The notes under the pieces were generated by a model. It had not been told where the DNA came from, searched no databases, and worked only from the letters and a program-made list of their open reading frames with translations. From Thermoanaerobaculales bacterium (GTDB taxonomy: Bacteria; Acidobacteriota; Thermoanaerobaculia; Thermoanaerobaculales; Sulfomarinibacteraceae), in NCBI GenBank assembly GCA_029287235.1, contig JARFRM010000084.1, forward strand, positions 1-46,921: DNA of 46,921 nt. The letters run 5' to 3'. Positions 31,955 through 41,568 of the stretch are shown one piece after another (the first letter of the stretch is position 1; every line of letters begins with the position of its first letter). Made by a program: the position numbers and the translations under genes.

Positions 31955-33932
31955 CGCTCAGGTACGGACCGTCTGTGTCCACGCGGTTTCGATACACATC
32001 GAGCCAACCGAGATTCTCGATCTCGGTCACCTCTCCCGGGTCGGTCATCTCCAACGCGGTGTGGTGGATGGTCGGTGGAAACCAATAGTCCACGACCCCG
32101 TGGAGAACACTCGAGCCCATGGCCACCCAACGTGTCGGCGGGAGGTCTTCTTCCACCGCCTGGACCGGGTGGGTCGGCTCCGAGATATCGACCAGGATGG
32201 TGTAGTTGTAGGGACCCTCCCAACCGTCGCTGGCCTGGCAGAGGACAGCCATCCTGGAGCCTTCGGCGTCGAGACTCACCGCGAAGTCAGCCGGTGCCGG
32301 CAGGTCGAACCGCGACGCCGAGACCGGCGTCGACGGATCGCTGATGTCGACCACATCGACCCAGCCCCTCTCACCCCGGCGGACCGCCACCACCAGGACA
32401 TCGTCGGAGGTCGCCGCGAAGTTTACCAGCTCCCCGTCGGCTTCGACGCTGCCCACCTGGGAAGCGCGACCGCCATCTGAGACCTCGTAGATCAGGATCT
32501 GGTCCGAGTTCTCGAGGCTGAAGTACAGCCGGTTCCCCTCCATCCTCAGATGGGGCTCCATGGTGTCGAACTCCACCGAGACCGCGGCGCCGAACCGGGT
32601 CCCCATCACCGGGGCCGACGGATCGGCGACATCGATCACCTCGAGCGAATTGAACTCGATCTCCTCGTCGTAAATTGCGGCCGCCACATAGTCCCCGTCT
32701 CCGGCAAGGGCCCAGATCGCGCCCCGGGGTGCGTACGAGCTCATCTCGATGAGGCCGCCGTCCTGCTTCCGTTCGAGCACCACGAGGGTGTTGCGATCCG
32801 GTTCCTCCGGCGCAGCCAGACTCGTCACGTCCACCACGTGTACCAGAGGTCCGGCGAACGCGATGGCACCGGCTTCACGCTCGGGAAGGACGACATCGAG
32901 AATCACCGGATCGGTCTGCCCCTGAAGATCGACAACCCTCAGCCCCGCCTCAAAAGCCGCCGCCATCACATGACCCGCGTGGGGCGCCGGGCTGGCCATC
33001 AGCGGGCCGTCGACGCGACCCAACAGATCCGGGCTCCGCGGTCTGAAGCAATCAACCAACGCATAGCCGCCGCAGATGCCGGACGAGGTGCAGCTCGAAC
33101 CGACGGCATGGAGCATGGGCCCTTCGAACTCGAGATCGGGGGTCCCCAGATCCAGACCCTGGATCAACGTCACGTACTCCGGATCTTCCGGGACACTGAT
33201 GTCCACCAGGGTTACCCGCCCTTCGGAATCGGAGATCGCCAGGAGATCCTCGTAGGTCGCGAGATCGTGGATCCTGCCCGAGATGATCAGATCGAGGGCG
33301 TCCACTTCGTGAGCCACGAAAGGCGCCGATGGGTCGCTGATGTCGATGAACCTGATGGTGTCCCAATACGTCGCCGCGACTGCGGTGTGGTCTCCCAGCG
33401 CGAGGCTGTCGACGATGCCGCCGACCTGGAGCGACGCCAGCAGCGGAGGCTCGATGGTCGGATCGGACACATCGAGGAACATCAGGTTGGAGTCGGTGTC
33501 GGGGATGGACCAGTGCCCGCGTCCGACGACCATCGCGAGATCGCCCTGGATGTCGATCCGGTGGAGCATCCAATATGGGTCGTCGGGCACGAAATTCCAC
33601 TCGGTGATCGCCGCACCGGGATCGGTGGCGTCGATCACCTTCAAGTGCTCGGTGGCATCGACGGCAAAGACCCGGTCGTCCTTGACCGCGAGATCGGCGG
33701 CGGAGCCGTCGAGCCGAAGATCGTGAACGACCGCAGGATCTTCCGGAACGGCAAGATCCGCGACCCGCAGCGTGACGCCGCCGAAGAAGGCATGGTCGTT
33801 GACCACCACGGCGGTCCGCGCCGGACCGTCTCCGCCCCAGTAGCCGGTCCTCTGGATACAACGCTCGCCCGCCGCACCGAGGCCGGAACCGGCCACCAAC
33901 GACACGATAAGAACTGGCAACAAACGTCTCAC
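31869..33932 (-). CDS. exported LVIVD-repeat beta-propeller protein
   Basis: About 687 aa. A signal peptide (LLPVLIVSLVAGSGLGA) leads into at least eight propeller blades of the LVIVD type, with recurring DISDPxxP and VDISxPEDPE strings: RFIDISDPSAPFVAHE, VTLVDISVPEDPEYV, LEVIDVADPSAPVMG, VDVVDISDPSTPV. LVIVD proteins are surface or periplasmic and often calcium-stabilised; the ligand is unknown. The GTG at 33932 is chosen because GGAGG precedes it by 5 nt; another GTG two codons upstream overlaps that site. A sigma-70-like promoter lies at 33989-34017. It has the same layout as the Ycf48-like neighbour, but the repeats are of a different family. Confidence 0.88.
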   Translation of the reverse strand: MRRLLPVLIVSLVAGSGLGAAGERCIQRTGYWGGDGPARTAVVVNDHAFFGGVTLRVADLAVPEDPAVVHDLRLDGSAADLAVKDDRVFAVDATEHLKVIDATDPGAAITEWNFVPDDPYWMLHRIDIQGDLAMVVGRGHWSIPDTDSNLMFLDVSDPTIEPPLLASLQVGGIVDSLALGDHTAVAATYWDTIRFIDISDPSAPFVAHEVDALDLIISGRIHDLATYEDLLAISDSEGRVTLVDISVPEDPEYVTLIQGLDLGTPDLEFEGPMLHAVGSSCTSSGICGGYALVDCFRPRSPDLLGRVDGPLMASPAPHAGHVMAAAFEAGLRVVDLQGQTDPVILDVVLPEREAGAIAFAGPLVHVVDVTSLAAPEEPDRNTLVVLERKQDGGLIEMSSYAPRGAIWALAGDGDYVAAAIYDEEIEFNSLEVIDVADPSAPVMGTRFGAAVSVEFDTMEPHLRMEGNRLYFSLENSDQILIYEVSDGGRASQVGSVEADGELVNFAATSDDVLVVAVRRGERGWVDVVDISDPSTPVSASRFDLPAPADFAVSLDAEGSRMAVLCQASDGWEGPYNYTILVDISEPTHPVQAVEEDLPPTRWVAMGSSVLHGVVDYWFPPTIHHTALEMTDPGEVTEIENLGWLDVYRNRVDTDGPYLSVSRGHLEVHHYGICPSEVNTIEPPAFLE

Positions 33933-33988
33933 GATCACCTCCGGCCGATTCGCTGACTCGACACTGTTCTGTCGTCGGCTGTGAATTC

Positions 33989-34017
33989 AAGATAGTCGAG
34001 AGGTTTGATCTTGCCAA
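33989..34017 (-). promoter_or_regulatory. sigma-70-like promoter of the LVIVD-repeat gene
   Basis: On the minus strand TTGGCA (34017-34012, five of six consensus bases) is followed after 17 bp by TATCTT (33994-33989, four of six). The predicted leader to the GTG at 33932 is about 50 nt. Confidence 0.5.
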
Positions 34018-34186
34018 TACCCGGTGCTCGCATCTCCGGTGATCCCGGCACGACTGATACCATGGTCGGCGACACTGAAAGGGTGTGGTGCACAGAGGGT
34101 GGATGGATTTCGGAGGGTCGTTTGAGACCGATTTTCCCCCGGTTTGACCGCCTCAAGGAGTCGGACCGTTCCCCGAGGAACACTCG

Positions 34187-35323
34187 ATGAGAAACCTCCG
34201 CCTCACCATCATCGTCCTCTGCCTCCCGCTCCTCGGCTGCTTCGAGGAACCGGTACGCGATCATCTCCACATCGCCTTTGCTCCGGGTCCGGTGATCGTG
34301 GTGACCGCGGTCCGCGACATCGCGTCACCCGCGACGGCCGGGGACAACCCCGCCGTCGAAGCGCGAATGGACGAGGCGCGCTCCGATCTCGCCACCGGCT
34401 GGGACCGTTGGGGCCGGAGCTTTCCCCAGCTCGACGCCATCGCCGAGCGCATCACCATCGAACGACGGGACGGCCATCCACGACGGGGGATTCACAGTGC
34501 CATGGTCGACTCCTTCCGACCCCTCGAACGTCTGTTGGGCACCGAGGGTCTCGACGCGTTCTATGAGGAAACTGGCGGTACCCGTGAGCTCCAGCTCCAT
34601 CCCGCAGGCTCCGGCCAGGCCACCCGACAGCAGAGAGAAACGGTCGACGATGCGCTGACCGCCTGGTCCGAAGAGGTCTCCGCCTATCTTGAAGCCGCGA
34701 CACGGCTCTATGCCTATCTCGACCGCGCCCCAGACCGCGCCGTTCCGTGCATCGCCCATGTCTTCGACACCCACACCGAGCAATCCGGTCCGATCGACAG
34801 ACACGAGGGAGAGATGGTCAACCGGATCAAGGAGACTATGGAGCCGGTCGCCGATGTCCTCCTCATCGACACCGGCAACGCCTACTCTCTCAACGAGCTT
34901 TCACGCCTGACGTTCGACACTTTTCAGGGGCGTCTGACCGTCGCCCTCGACGGACCGATTCTCGAGATCGAAGGATTGATCGAAGGCGAGGGCGTTGTCG
35001 AGCGCCCACCGGTCGATCTCTGGAGGGCGCTCGAGGCAATGGTCGGCCAGTGGCTCGCTCCGGACCTGGTCACGGCCATGGTGATGCCGGGTCCGGATAC
35101 CGACCAGCCCGAACCGGACCCTGTGGCCTTCGCGAGCCTGCCCCGAAAATGGGCGCCGGCACCCGACCCGTCGATGGTGGCTTCCGAACTGAGCGATCGG
35201 CTTCAACCCGAATCGGTCTACCGGGTGCGCTGGCGGACGCGTCCCGCCGCCCAGGACGACGACGAAATTCGAGAGCACGGGCTCGAGATGCTGACCATGG
35301 CCGAGGACAACCTGCCTGACTGA
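34187..35323 (+). CDS. lipoprotein of unknown function
   Basis: 378 aa. The N-terminus LRLTIIVLCLPLLGCFEE has a lipobox (LLGC) with Cys18, so it is membrane-anchored. The next residues after the Cys (Phe-Glu-Glu) do not show the inner-membrane-retention Asp at +2, which suggests outer-membrane sorting. The mature part is mostly helical and acidic, and VADVLLIDTGNAYSLNELS is followed by beta-like segments. No known domain is recognised. The gene is followed directly by a predicted promoter for the Ser/Thr kinase, so the two are not necessarily one operon. It is divergent from the LVIVD gene. Confidence 0.8.
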   Translation: MRNLRLTIIVLCLPLLGCFEEPVRDHLHIAFAPGPVIVVTAVRDIASPATAGDNPAVEARMDEARSDLATGWDRWGRSFPQLDAIAERITIERRDGHPRRGIHSAMVDSFRPLERLLGTEGLDAFYEETGGTRELQLHPAGSGQATRQQRETVDDALTAWSEEVSAYLEAATRLYAYLDRAPDRAVPCIAHVFDTHTEQSGPIDRHEGEMVNRIKETMEPVADVLLIDTGNAYSLNELSRLTFDTFQGRLTVALDGPILEIEGLIEGEGVVERPPVDLWRALEAMVGQWLAPDLVTAMVMPGPDTDQPEPDPVAFASLPRKWAPAPDPSMVASELSDRLQPESVYRVRWRTRPAAQDDDEIREHGLEMLTMAEDNLPD

Positions 35324-35344
35324 ATCCTGCGTCCGGACTACAAT
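35316..35344 (+). promoter_or_regulatory. sigma-70-like promoter of the Ser/Thr kinase gene
   Basis: CTGACT (35316-35321) and TACAAT (35339-35344) are separated by 17 bp, overlapping the stop of the lipoprotein gene. The predicted leader to the ATG at 35381 is about 30 nt. Confidence 0.5.
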
Positions 35345-35380
35345 GAAAAAGACAGAATCAGCTGCAGAGGAACCGGCAGG

Positions 35381-37888
35381 ATGATCGGACCCGGCGATAT
35401 CATCCGCGATATTCGAATCGTCGAGCGGCTCGGCGCCGGCGGCATGGGTGAGGTCTTTCTCGGTGTTCAGGAGACCATCGGCCGCGAGGTTGCCGTCAAG
35501 GCAATCCGCGCCGACCGTCGTCTGGATTCCGTGGCCAAGGCGAGGTTCCTGCGCGAGGCCCACATCCTCGCCCAGCTCGAGCACCCCAACATCTGCCGCC
35601 TTTACGACTACATCGAGACTGACGAGCAGGATCTGATCGTCCTGGAGCTGATCCGCGGCCGAAGCCTGAGCGAGCTCCTCGTGTCGCCCACGGAAGAGAC
35701 CGAGAAGATGCGCATCGCCGAACAGGTGCTGGCGGCGCTCGAGGCGGCCCACGCCATCAGCGTGATCCATCGCGACCTCAAACCCGAAAACATCATGGTC
35801 GCCGAAGACGGCACCGTGAAGGTGCTTGATTTCGGTCTCGCCCGCCACATCGTCCCCGCCACCACCGAATCGGATGTCAGCGGAGAAAACTGGATTGTCC
35901 AGGGTCGTGGCCCCGCCGCCAAGGCCGTCGAACGGTCCGCCGTGACACATCTCGGAGACATCGTCGGAACTCCTCGCTACCTCAGCCCCGAACAGGCGCG
36001 CGGCGAACCGCTGACGGCGGCCAGCGACATCTTTTCCTTTGGTCTTGTGCTGCAGGAGCTCTGGACCGGACGCCCTCCGTTCGGTGCCGACATCGGAGCG
36101 AGGGAGCTGGTGGTCAAGGCCATGTGGGGGGACATCGAGCCCGTCGAGGGAATCGACAGCCAGGTTGCGGAGCTCATCCACGATCTCACCGCCCTGGCGC
36201 CCCGCCGGCGCCCGAGCGCCGCCGCCGTGCAGGACCGGTTGCGGTGGATCCGGGAAAGACCGAGGCGGCGGGCCCGGCGCCGCCTGCTGGCCGCGGTGAT
36301 TTTCGCTCTGACAGCTGCCGCGGCCGCATCCACCGCCGGTTTCTTCCACGCACGCCAGTCGCAGCAAAAGGCCGAAGCGGCCCGGGCGGAGGCCGAGGCC
36401 GTCAACGAGTTCCTGCGCGCCATGCTCGCGAGCCCGGCGCCGACCGCACACGGGATCGACACCAAGGTCGTCGAGGTGATCGATGAGGCCGCCGAGAGGA
36501 TCGAGTCGGACCTCGTCGATCACCCTCTGATCCGGGCCACGATCCACTCCACCCTAGGCGACACGTACTTCGCGCTGGGCGGATGGTCCGCGGCACACGA
36601 ACAGTATTCAGATGCCGCCGTCATCCTGCGGGCGTATCTCGGCCCGGACGATCCCAAGACCATCAGCAACGACATCGACATCGGAATCACCTTGGCCAAG
36701 GAGGGCAAATACGAGGAGGCCGTGTCCGCCCTCGAAGAGTGCTTCGAGCACAGCCGGACGGTACTCGGCGAAGACAACGAGACCACGATCGCCGCAATGG
36801 CCAATCTCTCGGTCGCTCTGCAGCGGGTCGGTCGCTTCGACGATGCGGAACCGCTGATTCAAAACGAACTTAAGTGGAAGCGTCAAAACTTCGGCGAGGA
36901 GGACGAACGAACCCTTCGGGCGCGAGTCAACTTCGCCAATCTTCTCGCCCGCTCGGGTCAAAGGGCCGCGGCCGAAAGTGAGTACCGCGACATCTTCCTG
37001 ATCAACAAGCGCATCCTCGGAGAAGACCACCCGGACACCCTCTCCGCCGAGCACAATCTGGCAACCGAGCTCACCCGAGTCGAAAGCCGCGCAGAGGAAG
37101 CGCTCCCGATCTTCGAGGACACCATCGAACGCCGGCGGCGGGTGCTCGGCGAGGAGCACCCCAACACGTTGCTCTCCATGAGTATGGAGGCCGTCCTTCT
37201 GCGCCGGCTCGGGCGCTACGAGGCCGCAGAGCGACGGACCCGGGAAACGCTCGAGATCCGACGGCGAACCCTGGGCGACCATCATCCCGATACGATCGAC
37301 TCGCAGATGGGCCTGGCCATCGTCCTGACCAAGCAGGGCCGGTTCGATGGGGCCGAGACTCTCTTCCGACAGGCCCTCGATGTCTCCGAGGCCACCCTGG
37401 GACCCGAGCACAGCTACACCCTCAACATCGTCGGCAATCTGGGCAATCTGTTGGCGTCCGTCAACCGCTACGAGGAGGCGGAGTCGGCCCACCGCCGTCT
37501 CTACGAAGGCATCAGAGAAATCCACGGTCCCGACAACCAAAAGACCTGGGCCGCCGCAAACAGCCTGAGCGGGACGTTGATCGCTCAGGGTAAGCTCGAG
37601 GAGGCGGAGTCGCTGGTCGTCGATGTCTTGGCCAGATCGAAGAATGAACTCGGCCCCGAACACACGCGGACCCTCAACGCCATGGGCAACCACGCGCTGA
37701 TTCTGCGACACCAGGGGCGACTCGATGAGGCCGAAGCCCTCCTTCGGACGATCATCGAGGTCAGCGAACGAAACTCCGGCCCGAACCACCCGCGGGTCAT
37801 GCGAGCCCGATCCGACCTTGCCGGGCTGCTCGAGGAGGCCGGCCGCTTCGAAGAGGCAATGGCCGTCCGCGCCGGCGCCGTTGATTGA
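35381..37888 (+). CDS. membrane Ser/Thr protein kinase with TPR sensor/scaffold domain
   Basis: 835 aa. The N-terminal Hanks-type kinase domain has the Gly loop LGAGGMGEVF (18-26), ATP-binding Lys40 in REVAVKAI, catalytic HRDLKPEN with Asp132, DFG at 150-152 and the GTPRYLSPEQ activation-segment end at 196. Between DFG and GTPRY there are 43 residues, about 25 more than usual. One transmembrane helix (RRLLAAVIFALTAAAAASTAG, about 300-320) follows. Residues 390-820 are about ten 42-residue TPRs of the kinesin-light-chain type (GRFDDAEPLIQ, GEEHPNTLLSM, GPEHTRTLNAM). The kinase side is cytosolic and the TPRs should be outside the inner membrane. Partner unknown. Confidence 0.93.
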   Translation: MIGPGDIIRDIRIVERLGAGGMGEVFLGVQETIGREVAVKAIRADRRLDSVAKARFLREAHILAQLEHPNICRLYDYIETDEQDLIVLELIRGRSLSELLVSPTEETEKMRIAEQVLAALEAAHAISVIHRDLKPENIMVAEDGTVKVLDFGLARHIVPATTESDVSGENWIVQGRGPAAKAVERSAVTHLGDIVGTPRYLSPEQARGEPLTAASDIFSFGLVLQELWTGRPPFGADIGARELVVKAMWGDIEPVEGIDSQVAELIHDLTALAPRRRPSAAAVQDRLRWIRERPRRRARRRLLAAVIFALTAAAAASTAGFFHARQSQQKAEAARAEAEAVNEFLRAMLASPAPTAHGIDTKVVEVIDEAAERIESDLVDHPLIRATIHSTLGDTYFALGGWSAAHEQYSDAAVILRAYLGPDDPKTISNDIDIGITLAKEGKYEEAVSALEECFEHSRTVLGEDNETTIAAMANLSVALQRVGRFDDAEPLIQNELKWKRQNFGEEDERTLRARVNFANLLARSGQRAAAESEYRDIFLINKRILGEDHPDTLSAEHNLATELTRVESRAEEALPIFEDTIERRRRVLGEEHPNTLLSMSMEAVLLRRLGRYEAAERRTRETLEIRRRTLGDHHPDTIDSQMGLAIVLTKQGRFDGAETLFRQALDVSEATLGPEHSYTLNIVGNLGNLLASVNRYEEAESAHRRLYEGIREIHGPDNQKTWAAANSLSGTLIAQGKLEEAESLVVDVLARSKNELGPEHTRTLNAMGNHALILRHQGRLDEAEALLRTIIEVSERNSGPNHPRVMRARSDLAGLLEEAGRFEEAMAVRAGAVD

Positions 37889-38004
37889 GCTGCCGACACG
37901 GTGCTCGATCCAGCGATCCGCTTCGACCGGCGGGACCCTGTGAGACGACCTCTTCAGCCGGGCGGCCGACGCTGAGAAACCGACATCTCCGATGCTCTCA
38001 TCGG

Positions 38005-39951
38005 TCAGTCTGCCAGGGTCGAGGTGTCCCCCGGGTCCTCCCCCATGGCCTCGGCTTTGAGCAGCCTGCGCATGATCTTCCCTGACCGCGTCTTGGGCAG
38101 GGAGTTGCGGAGGGTGATCTCCGAAGGGGTGGCGATGGGTCCGAGATCCTCGCGGACGTGGTCACGGAGGCTCCCCCGCAGACCGGAGCCGACTTCGATC
38201 CCCGGCTTGACCACCAGAAAGACGACGATGCGCTCGCCCTTGACCTCATCGGGAAGACCGACGACCGCGCTCTCGGCCACCGCCGGGTGGCGGAGCAGCG
38301 AGCTCTCGACGTCGGCGGTGCCGATGCGGTGGCCGGCCACGTTGATGACATCGTCGGCCCGCCCGAGCACCCCGATGTAGCCGTCCCGATCGCGAAAGGC
38401 CACATCACCCGCGGCGTAGCACCCATCGGCTGACGACCAGTACTCGGCGTATCTTTCGGGGTCATTCCACACGGTGCGGAGCATGTACGGGATCGGTCTG
38501 CGAATCACCAACAGACCACCCTGCCCGGGCTCCACCGGGTTGCCGTCGGGGTCCACCACCTCCGCCTCGACCCCGGGCATGGGTCTTCCGACCTTGCCGG
38601 GCCGGGCCTCGAAGCTGGGCAGCGTCCCCAACACCGGACCCGCGATCTCGGTCTGCCACCAGTTGTCGACCACGAATCCGTCCGCCTGGGACACGAGGAA
38701 CTGCTGCGCCCAGCGGTGGGCCTCGGGATTCAGAGGCTCGCCGGCGCAGGCCACCAGCCTGAGCTTGGAGAGGTCGAACTTCGACGGGACCTCCCCTCCG
38801 TGGCTCATCCACATCCGCACCGCGGTCGGGGCGGTGAACATGATGTTGACACCGAATCGTTCGCAGAGCTCCCACGTGACATCGGGCGACGGGTAGTCCG
38901 GGACACCCTCCCGGCACAGCACGGTGGCGCCGATGGACAAGGGCCCGTAGACGATGAACGAGTGGCCGACGATCCAGCCGATGTCCGATGTCGACCAGTA
39001 GATGTCCCGGTCCCGAATCTGATAGAACGCGCGGCTCAGGTAGGTCGTCCCGACCATGTAGCCGCCCGTGGCGTGCACCACTCCCTTCGGCCTCCCGGTT
39101 GTCCCCGAGGTGTAGAGGATGAACAGGGGGTGTTCGGCGTCGACGGGCACGGGTTCACAGTGCACCGCTCGCGGCTCCTGAATGTCGTAGAAATCGTGCT
39201 CGCGCTCGGACTCGAACTCGACGCGCTCGTCTCCCGGACGGGATCCGCGACGATGAACGATGACATGCTCGACCGCGTAGAGATCGCGGACCGCTTCGTC
39301 GACCGTCGGTTTGAGCGGGACGGGCTTGCCCCGGCGATAGGTGAAGTCGGAGCACACCACGACCTTGGCTCCGGCGTCTTCGATGCGGGTTTTCAGAGCC
39401 TGGGTGCCCATCCCCGCGTAGACCACTGAGTGGATGGCGCCGATGCGCGCACACGCCAGCATCGCGATGATGCCCTCGGGAACCAGCGGCATGTAGAGCA
39501 CCACCCTGTCACCGGTGGCGACACCGAGTGACTTGAGAGCGTTGCCGAAGCGATTGACCTCGCGGTAGAGCCGGTTGTAGGTGTAGGTCCGCTCCTCGCC
39601 AGACTCACCGATCCAGATGATGGCCGCCTTGTTCCGACGATCGGAGTGGACGTGGCGGTCGATGCAGCTGACCGTGGCGTTGAGGGTTCCTCCGCTGAAC
39701 CAACGATGGTCGGGGGGATCAAAGTCCACCACCCGGTCCCACGTTTCGAACCACTCGACGGCCCGAGCCTTCTCCGCCCAGAAGTCTTCAAGGTCCTCCT
39801 CGGCGTGGGCTCGCTCGATCTCATAGTCGATGGTGGCCTCGCGCCGCATCCAGAGGGGCGGGCGGATCGGTTCCTCGCGCTGCATCAACGCCTCGATGGC
39901 GGCGCGCTGGCTGTTGGTCAGGTCCACATCCGGGCGACTTTCGTCTGACAT
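38005..39951 (-). CDS. acs: acetyl-CoA synthetase (AMP-forming)
   Basis: 648 aa, full length. It makes acetyl-CoA from acetate, ATP and CoA through acetyl-AMP. The ATP loop is [11 protein letters not shown], the substrate region has [17 protein letters not shown], and [10 protein letters not shown]-like residues ([12 protein letters not shown]), the hinge [16 protein letters not shown] and the acetylation-site Lys in [14 protein letters not shown] are all present. The Trp at the acyl pocket (WWQTE) supports a small acyl group; propionate is possible. GGGAGG lies 7-8 nt before the ATG. A CRP-like box and a promoter lie just upstream. A second Acs gene begins at 45813. Confidence 0.94.
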   Translation of the reverse strand: MSDESRPDVDLTNSQRAAIEALMQREEPIRPPLWMRREATIDYEIERAHAEEDLEDFWAEKARAVEWFETWDRVVDFDPPDHRWFSGGTLNATVSCIDRHVHSDRRNKAAIIWIGESGEERTYTYNRLYREVNRFGNALKSLGVATGDRVVLYMPLVPEGIIAMLACARIGAIHSVVYAGMGTQALKTRIEDAGAKVVVCSDFTYRRGKPVPLKPTVDEAVRDLYAVEHVIVHRRGSRPGDERVEFESEREHDFYDIQEPRAVHCEPVPVDAEHPLFILYTSGTTGRPKGVVHATGGYMVGTTYLSRAFYQIRDRDIYWSTSDIGWIVGHSFIVYGPLSIGATVLCREGVPDYPSPDVTWELCERFGVNIMFTAPTAVRMWMSHGGEVPSKFDLSKLRLVACAGEPLNPEAHRWAQQFLVSQADGFVVDNWWQTEIAGPVLGTLPSFEARPGKVGRPMPGVEAEVVDPDGNPVEPGQGGLLVIRRPIPYMLRTVWNDPERYAEYWSSADGCYAAGDVAFRDRDGYIGVLGRADDVINVAGHRIGTADVESSLLRHPAVAESAVVGLPDEVKGERIVVFLVVKPGIEVGSGLRGSLRDHVREDLGPIATPSEITLRNSLPKTRSGKIMRRLLKAEAMGEDPGDTSTLAD

Positions 39952-39967
39952 CCATCGACCTCCCTCG

Positions 39968-39983
39968 TGTGATCTCTATCACC
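39968..39983. promoter_or_regulatory. CRP-like operator between acs and the porin gene
   Basis: TGTGA-N6-TCACC at 39968-39983 matches the CRP/FNR-family half-sites at nine of ten positions. It lies 17 bp upstream of the acs start, so downstream of the predicted acs promoter, and about 200 bp upstream of the porin start. Relative to a possible porin -10 (GATATT at 40008-40013) its centre is near -44, close to a class II position. Binding is inferred from the motif only. Confidence 0.45.
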
Positions 39984-40010
39984 AGATGCTAACAGAAATT
40001 GATTCCTGAT

Positions 40011-40039
40011 ATTAAATTGCCGCATCGAGACTTGCTCAA
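40011..40039 (-). promoter_or_regulatory. sigma-70-like promoter of acs
   Basis: On the minus strand TTGAGC (40039-40034, four of six) and TTTAAT (40016-40011, five of six) stand 17 bp apart. The predicted transcript would start near 40004 and carry the CRP-like box in its leader, so a bound regulator there would repress acs. Confidence 0.45.
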
Positions 40040-40185
40040 GTTTGCAATCGTCGTTAGCGTCGTTTTCAGCGTTACTCCGCGGAGATATCGATCTCGACAT
40101 TACTCGGAGCACCTGCTCCGGATGCAAGGGTGGTCGGCGGCGATTGTCGGTCATCCGAAGGGGGGGCGATATGGAGGGAACGAGC

Positions 40186-41265
40186 ATGCGCCGAACGGCC
40201 GCGTTCACCACGGTGGCGCTGTGTCTTCTGCTCACGACTGCAGGGCCTGCGGACGCCCAGTGGGCCATCGAGTCCAAGGACGGAAAATCTTCGATCAAAT
40301 TCGGTTTCCTGGTCCAGGGGCGAGCCGAGACATTCGACGATCCCGATGGAGACGACGCGGCCAAAGACCTCTATTTCAGACGGTTGCGGTTGATTGCCGG
40401 AGGGAAGATCACCGACAAGTTCACGTTCTTCATGGAGACGGACAGCCCGGGCCTCGGCAAGGGAAACCCGGACGGCACGAAGCAACGATCGGACATCTAC
40501 ATCCAGGACTTCGTCCTGAACTACAAGTTCTCCGAGGGTTTCTCCCTCGACGGCGGTCTGATCCTGATTCCCACCTGCTACAACTGCAACCAGTCCGCCG
40601 CCTCGCTCCTGCCCGTGGACTACGGGGCATTTTCATTTCTGTCCTCGGCGGTCACCACCGCCAACGTCGGCCGCGACTACGGCCTCCAGGCGAGGGGCTA
40701 TCTCGTCAATGACCACCTCGAGTATCGCGCCGGGGTTTTCCAGGGCAATCGCGGCGAGGACTCCACCAACGACTTCCGGTTCGCCGGGCGGGTGATGTGG
40801 AACTTCTTCGAACCGCAGAAAGGGCTGTTCTACGTCGGCACCTCACTCGGCACGAAAAAGCTGCTCTCCGTCGGCGCCAGCTACGACACCCAGGACGACT
40901 ACAGCACCTACGCCTTTGATGTCTTCTTTGACTACCCTCTCTTCGAGTCGGACGGTCTGACCCTCCAGGCGGACTGGATCCATTACGACGGTGGCGACTT
41001 CCTGACCGGGTTGCCGGAGACCGACGCCATGCTCTTCGAGGCCGCCTACTACTTCGGCAAAATCAAGCTGGCGCCCTTTCTGCAGGTCGTCATCCGCGAC
41101 CCGGTCGATGACGCGGTGCCGGACCAGACCGCTTGGCAGGCCGGACTGGCCTACTACCCCATGGGTCATCGCCTGGCGCTGAAGCTCGGTCTCGGGCAGC
41201 TCGAGACCGACGGTGCTCCCGATCGATTCAGGGCCATTCTCCAGATCCAGGTCTTCATGTTCTGA
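40186..41265 (+). CDS. outer-membrane porin, phosphate-selective porin O/P-like
   Basis: 359 aa from the ATG at 40186, which has GGAGGG in front and directly opens a signal peptide (AAFTTVALCLLLTTAGPADA). An in-frame ATG at 40171 is the alternative. The mature protein has the porin layout: KFGFLVQGRAETF, YFRRLRLIAGGKITDKFTF, the Asp/Gly-rich strand pattern and a terminal Phe (QVFMF) as the BAM signal. It begins the cluster with DUF4212 and the symporter, so it probably admits acetate or related carboxylates through the outer membrane. Two Cys (TCYNCNQ) lie in a loop. The specific ligand is inferred from context. Confidence 0.87.
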   Translation: MRRTAAFTTVALCLLLTTAGPADAQWAIESKDGKSSIKFGFLVQGRAETFDDPDGDDAAKDLYFRRLRLIAGGKITDKFTFFMETDSPGLGKGNPDGTKQRSDIYIQDFVLNYKFSEGFSLDGGLILIPTCYNCNQSAASLLPVDYGAFSFLSSAVTTANVGRDYGLQARGYLVNDHLEYRAGVFQGNRGEDSTNDFRFAGRVMWNFFEPQKGLFYVGTSLGTKKLLSVGASYDTQDDYSTYAFDVFFDYPLFESDGLTLQADWIHYDGGDFLTGLPETDAMLFEAAYYFGKIKLAPFLQVVIRDPVDDAVPDQTAWQAGLAYYPMGHRLALKLGLGQLETDGAPDRFRAILQIQVFMF

Positions 41266-41316
41266 ACTCAATCGAGTTCATCGAGTCGTTTCGAGGAAAT
41301 CATGGAGGTGTGAACA

Positions 41317-41568
41317 ATGCGTGACTATTGGAAGAAGAACCAGATCCTGATCGCGGTTCTGTTGACGATCTGGGCGTTGGTTTCGTTCGGGTTCTCGATC
41401 ATTCTGGCCCGGCCGCTCTACGAACTGAAGATCGGGTCCCTGCCCATGAGCTTCTGGTGGGCCCAGCAGGGTTCCATGTTCGTCTTCGTGATCCTGATCT
41501 TCGTCTACGCGAGGGTCATGGACCGCCTCGACAAGAAGTACGGCCTCGACGATGGAGATGAGTCATGA
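41317..41568 (+). CDS. DUF4212 small subunit of the sodium:solute symporter
   Basis: 83 aa with two transmembrane helices (LIAVLLTIWALVSFGFSIIL and FVFVILIFVYARVM) and a charged C-terminus. The N-terminal YWKKN and the central LPMSFWWAQQGSMF are DUF4212 hallmarks. The family is found almost always just before VC_2705-type symporters, presumably as an accessory subunit. GGAGG precedes the ATG. Its stop overlaps the symporter start by 4 bp (ATGA). Confidence 0.95.
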   Translation: MRDYWKKNQILIAVLLTIWALVSFGFSIILARPLYELKIGSLPMSFWWAQQGSMFVFVILIFVYARVMDRLDKKYGLDDGDES

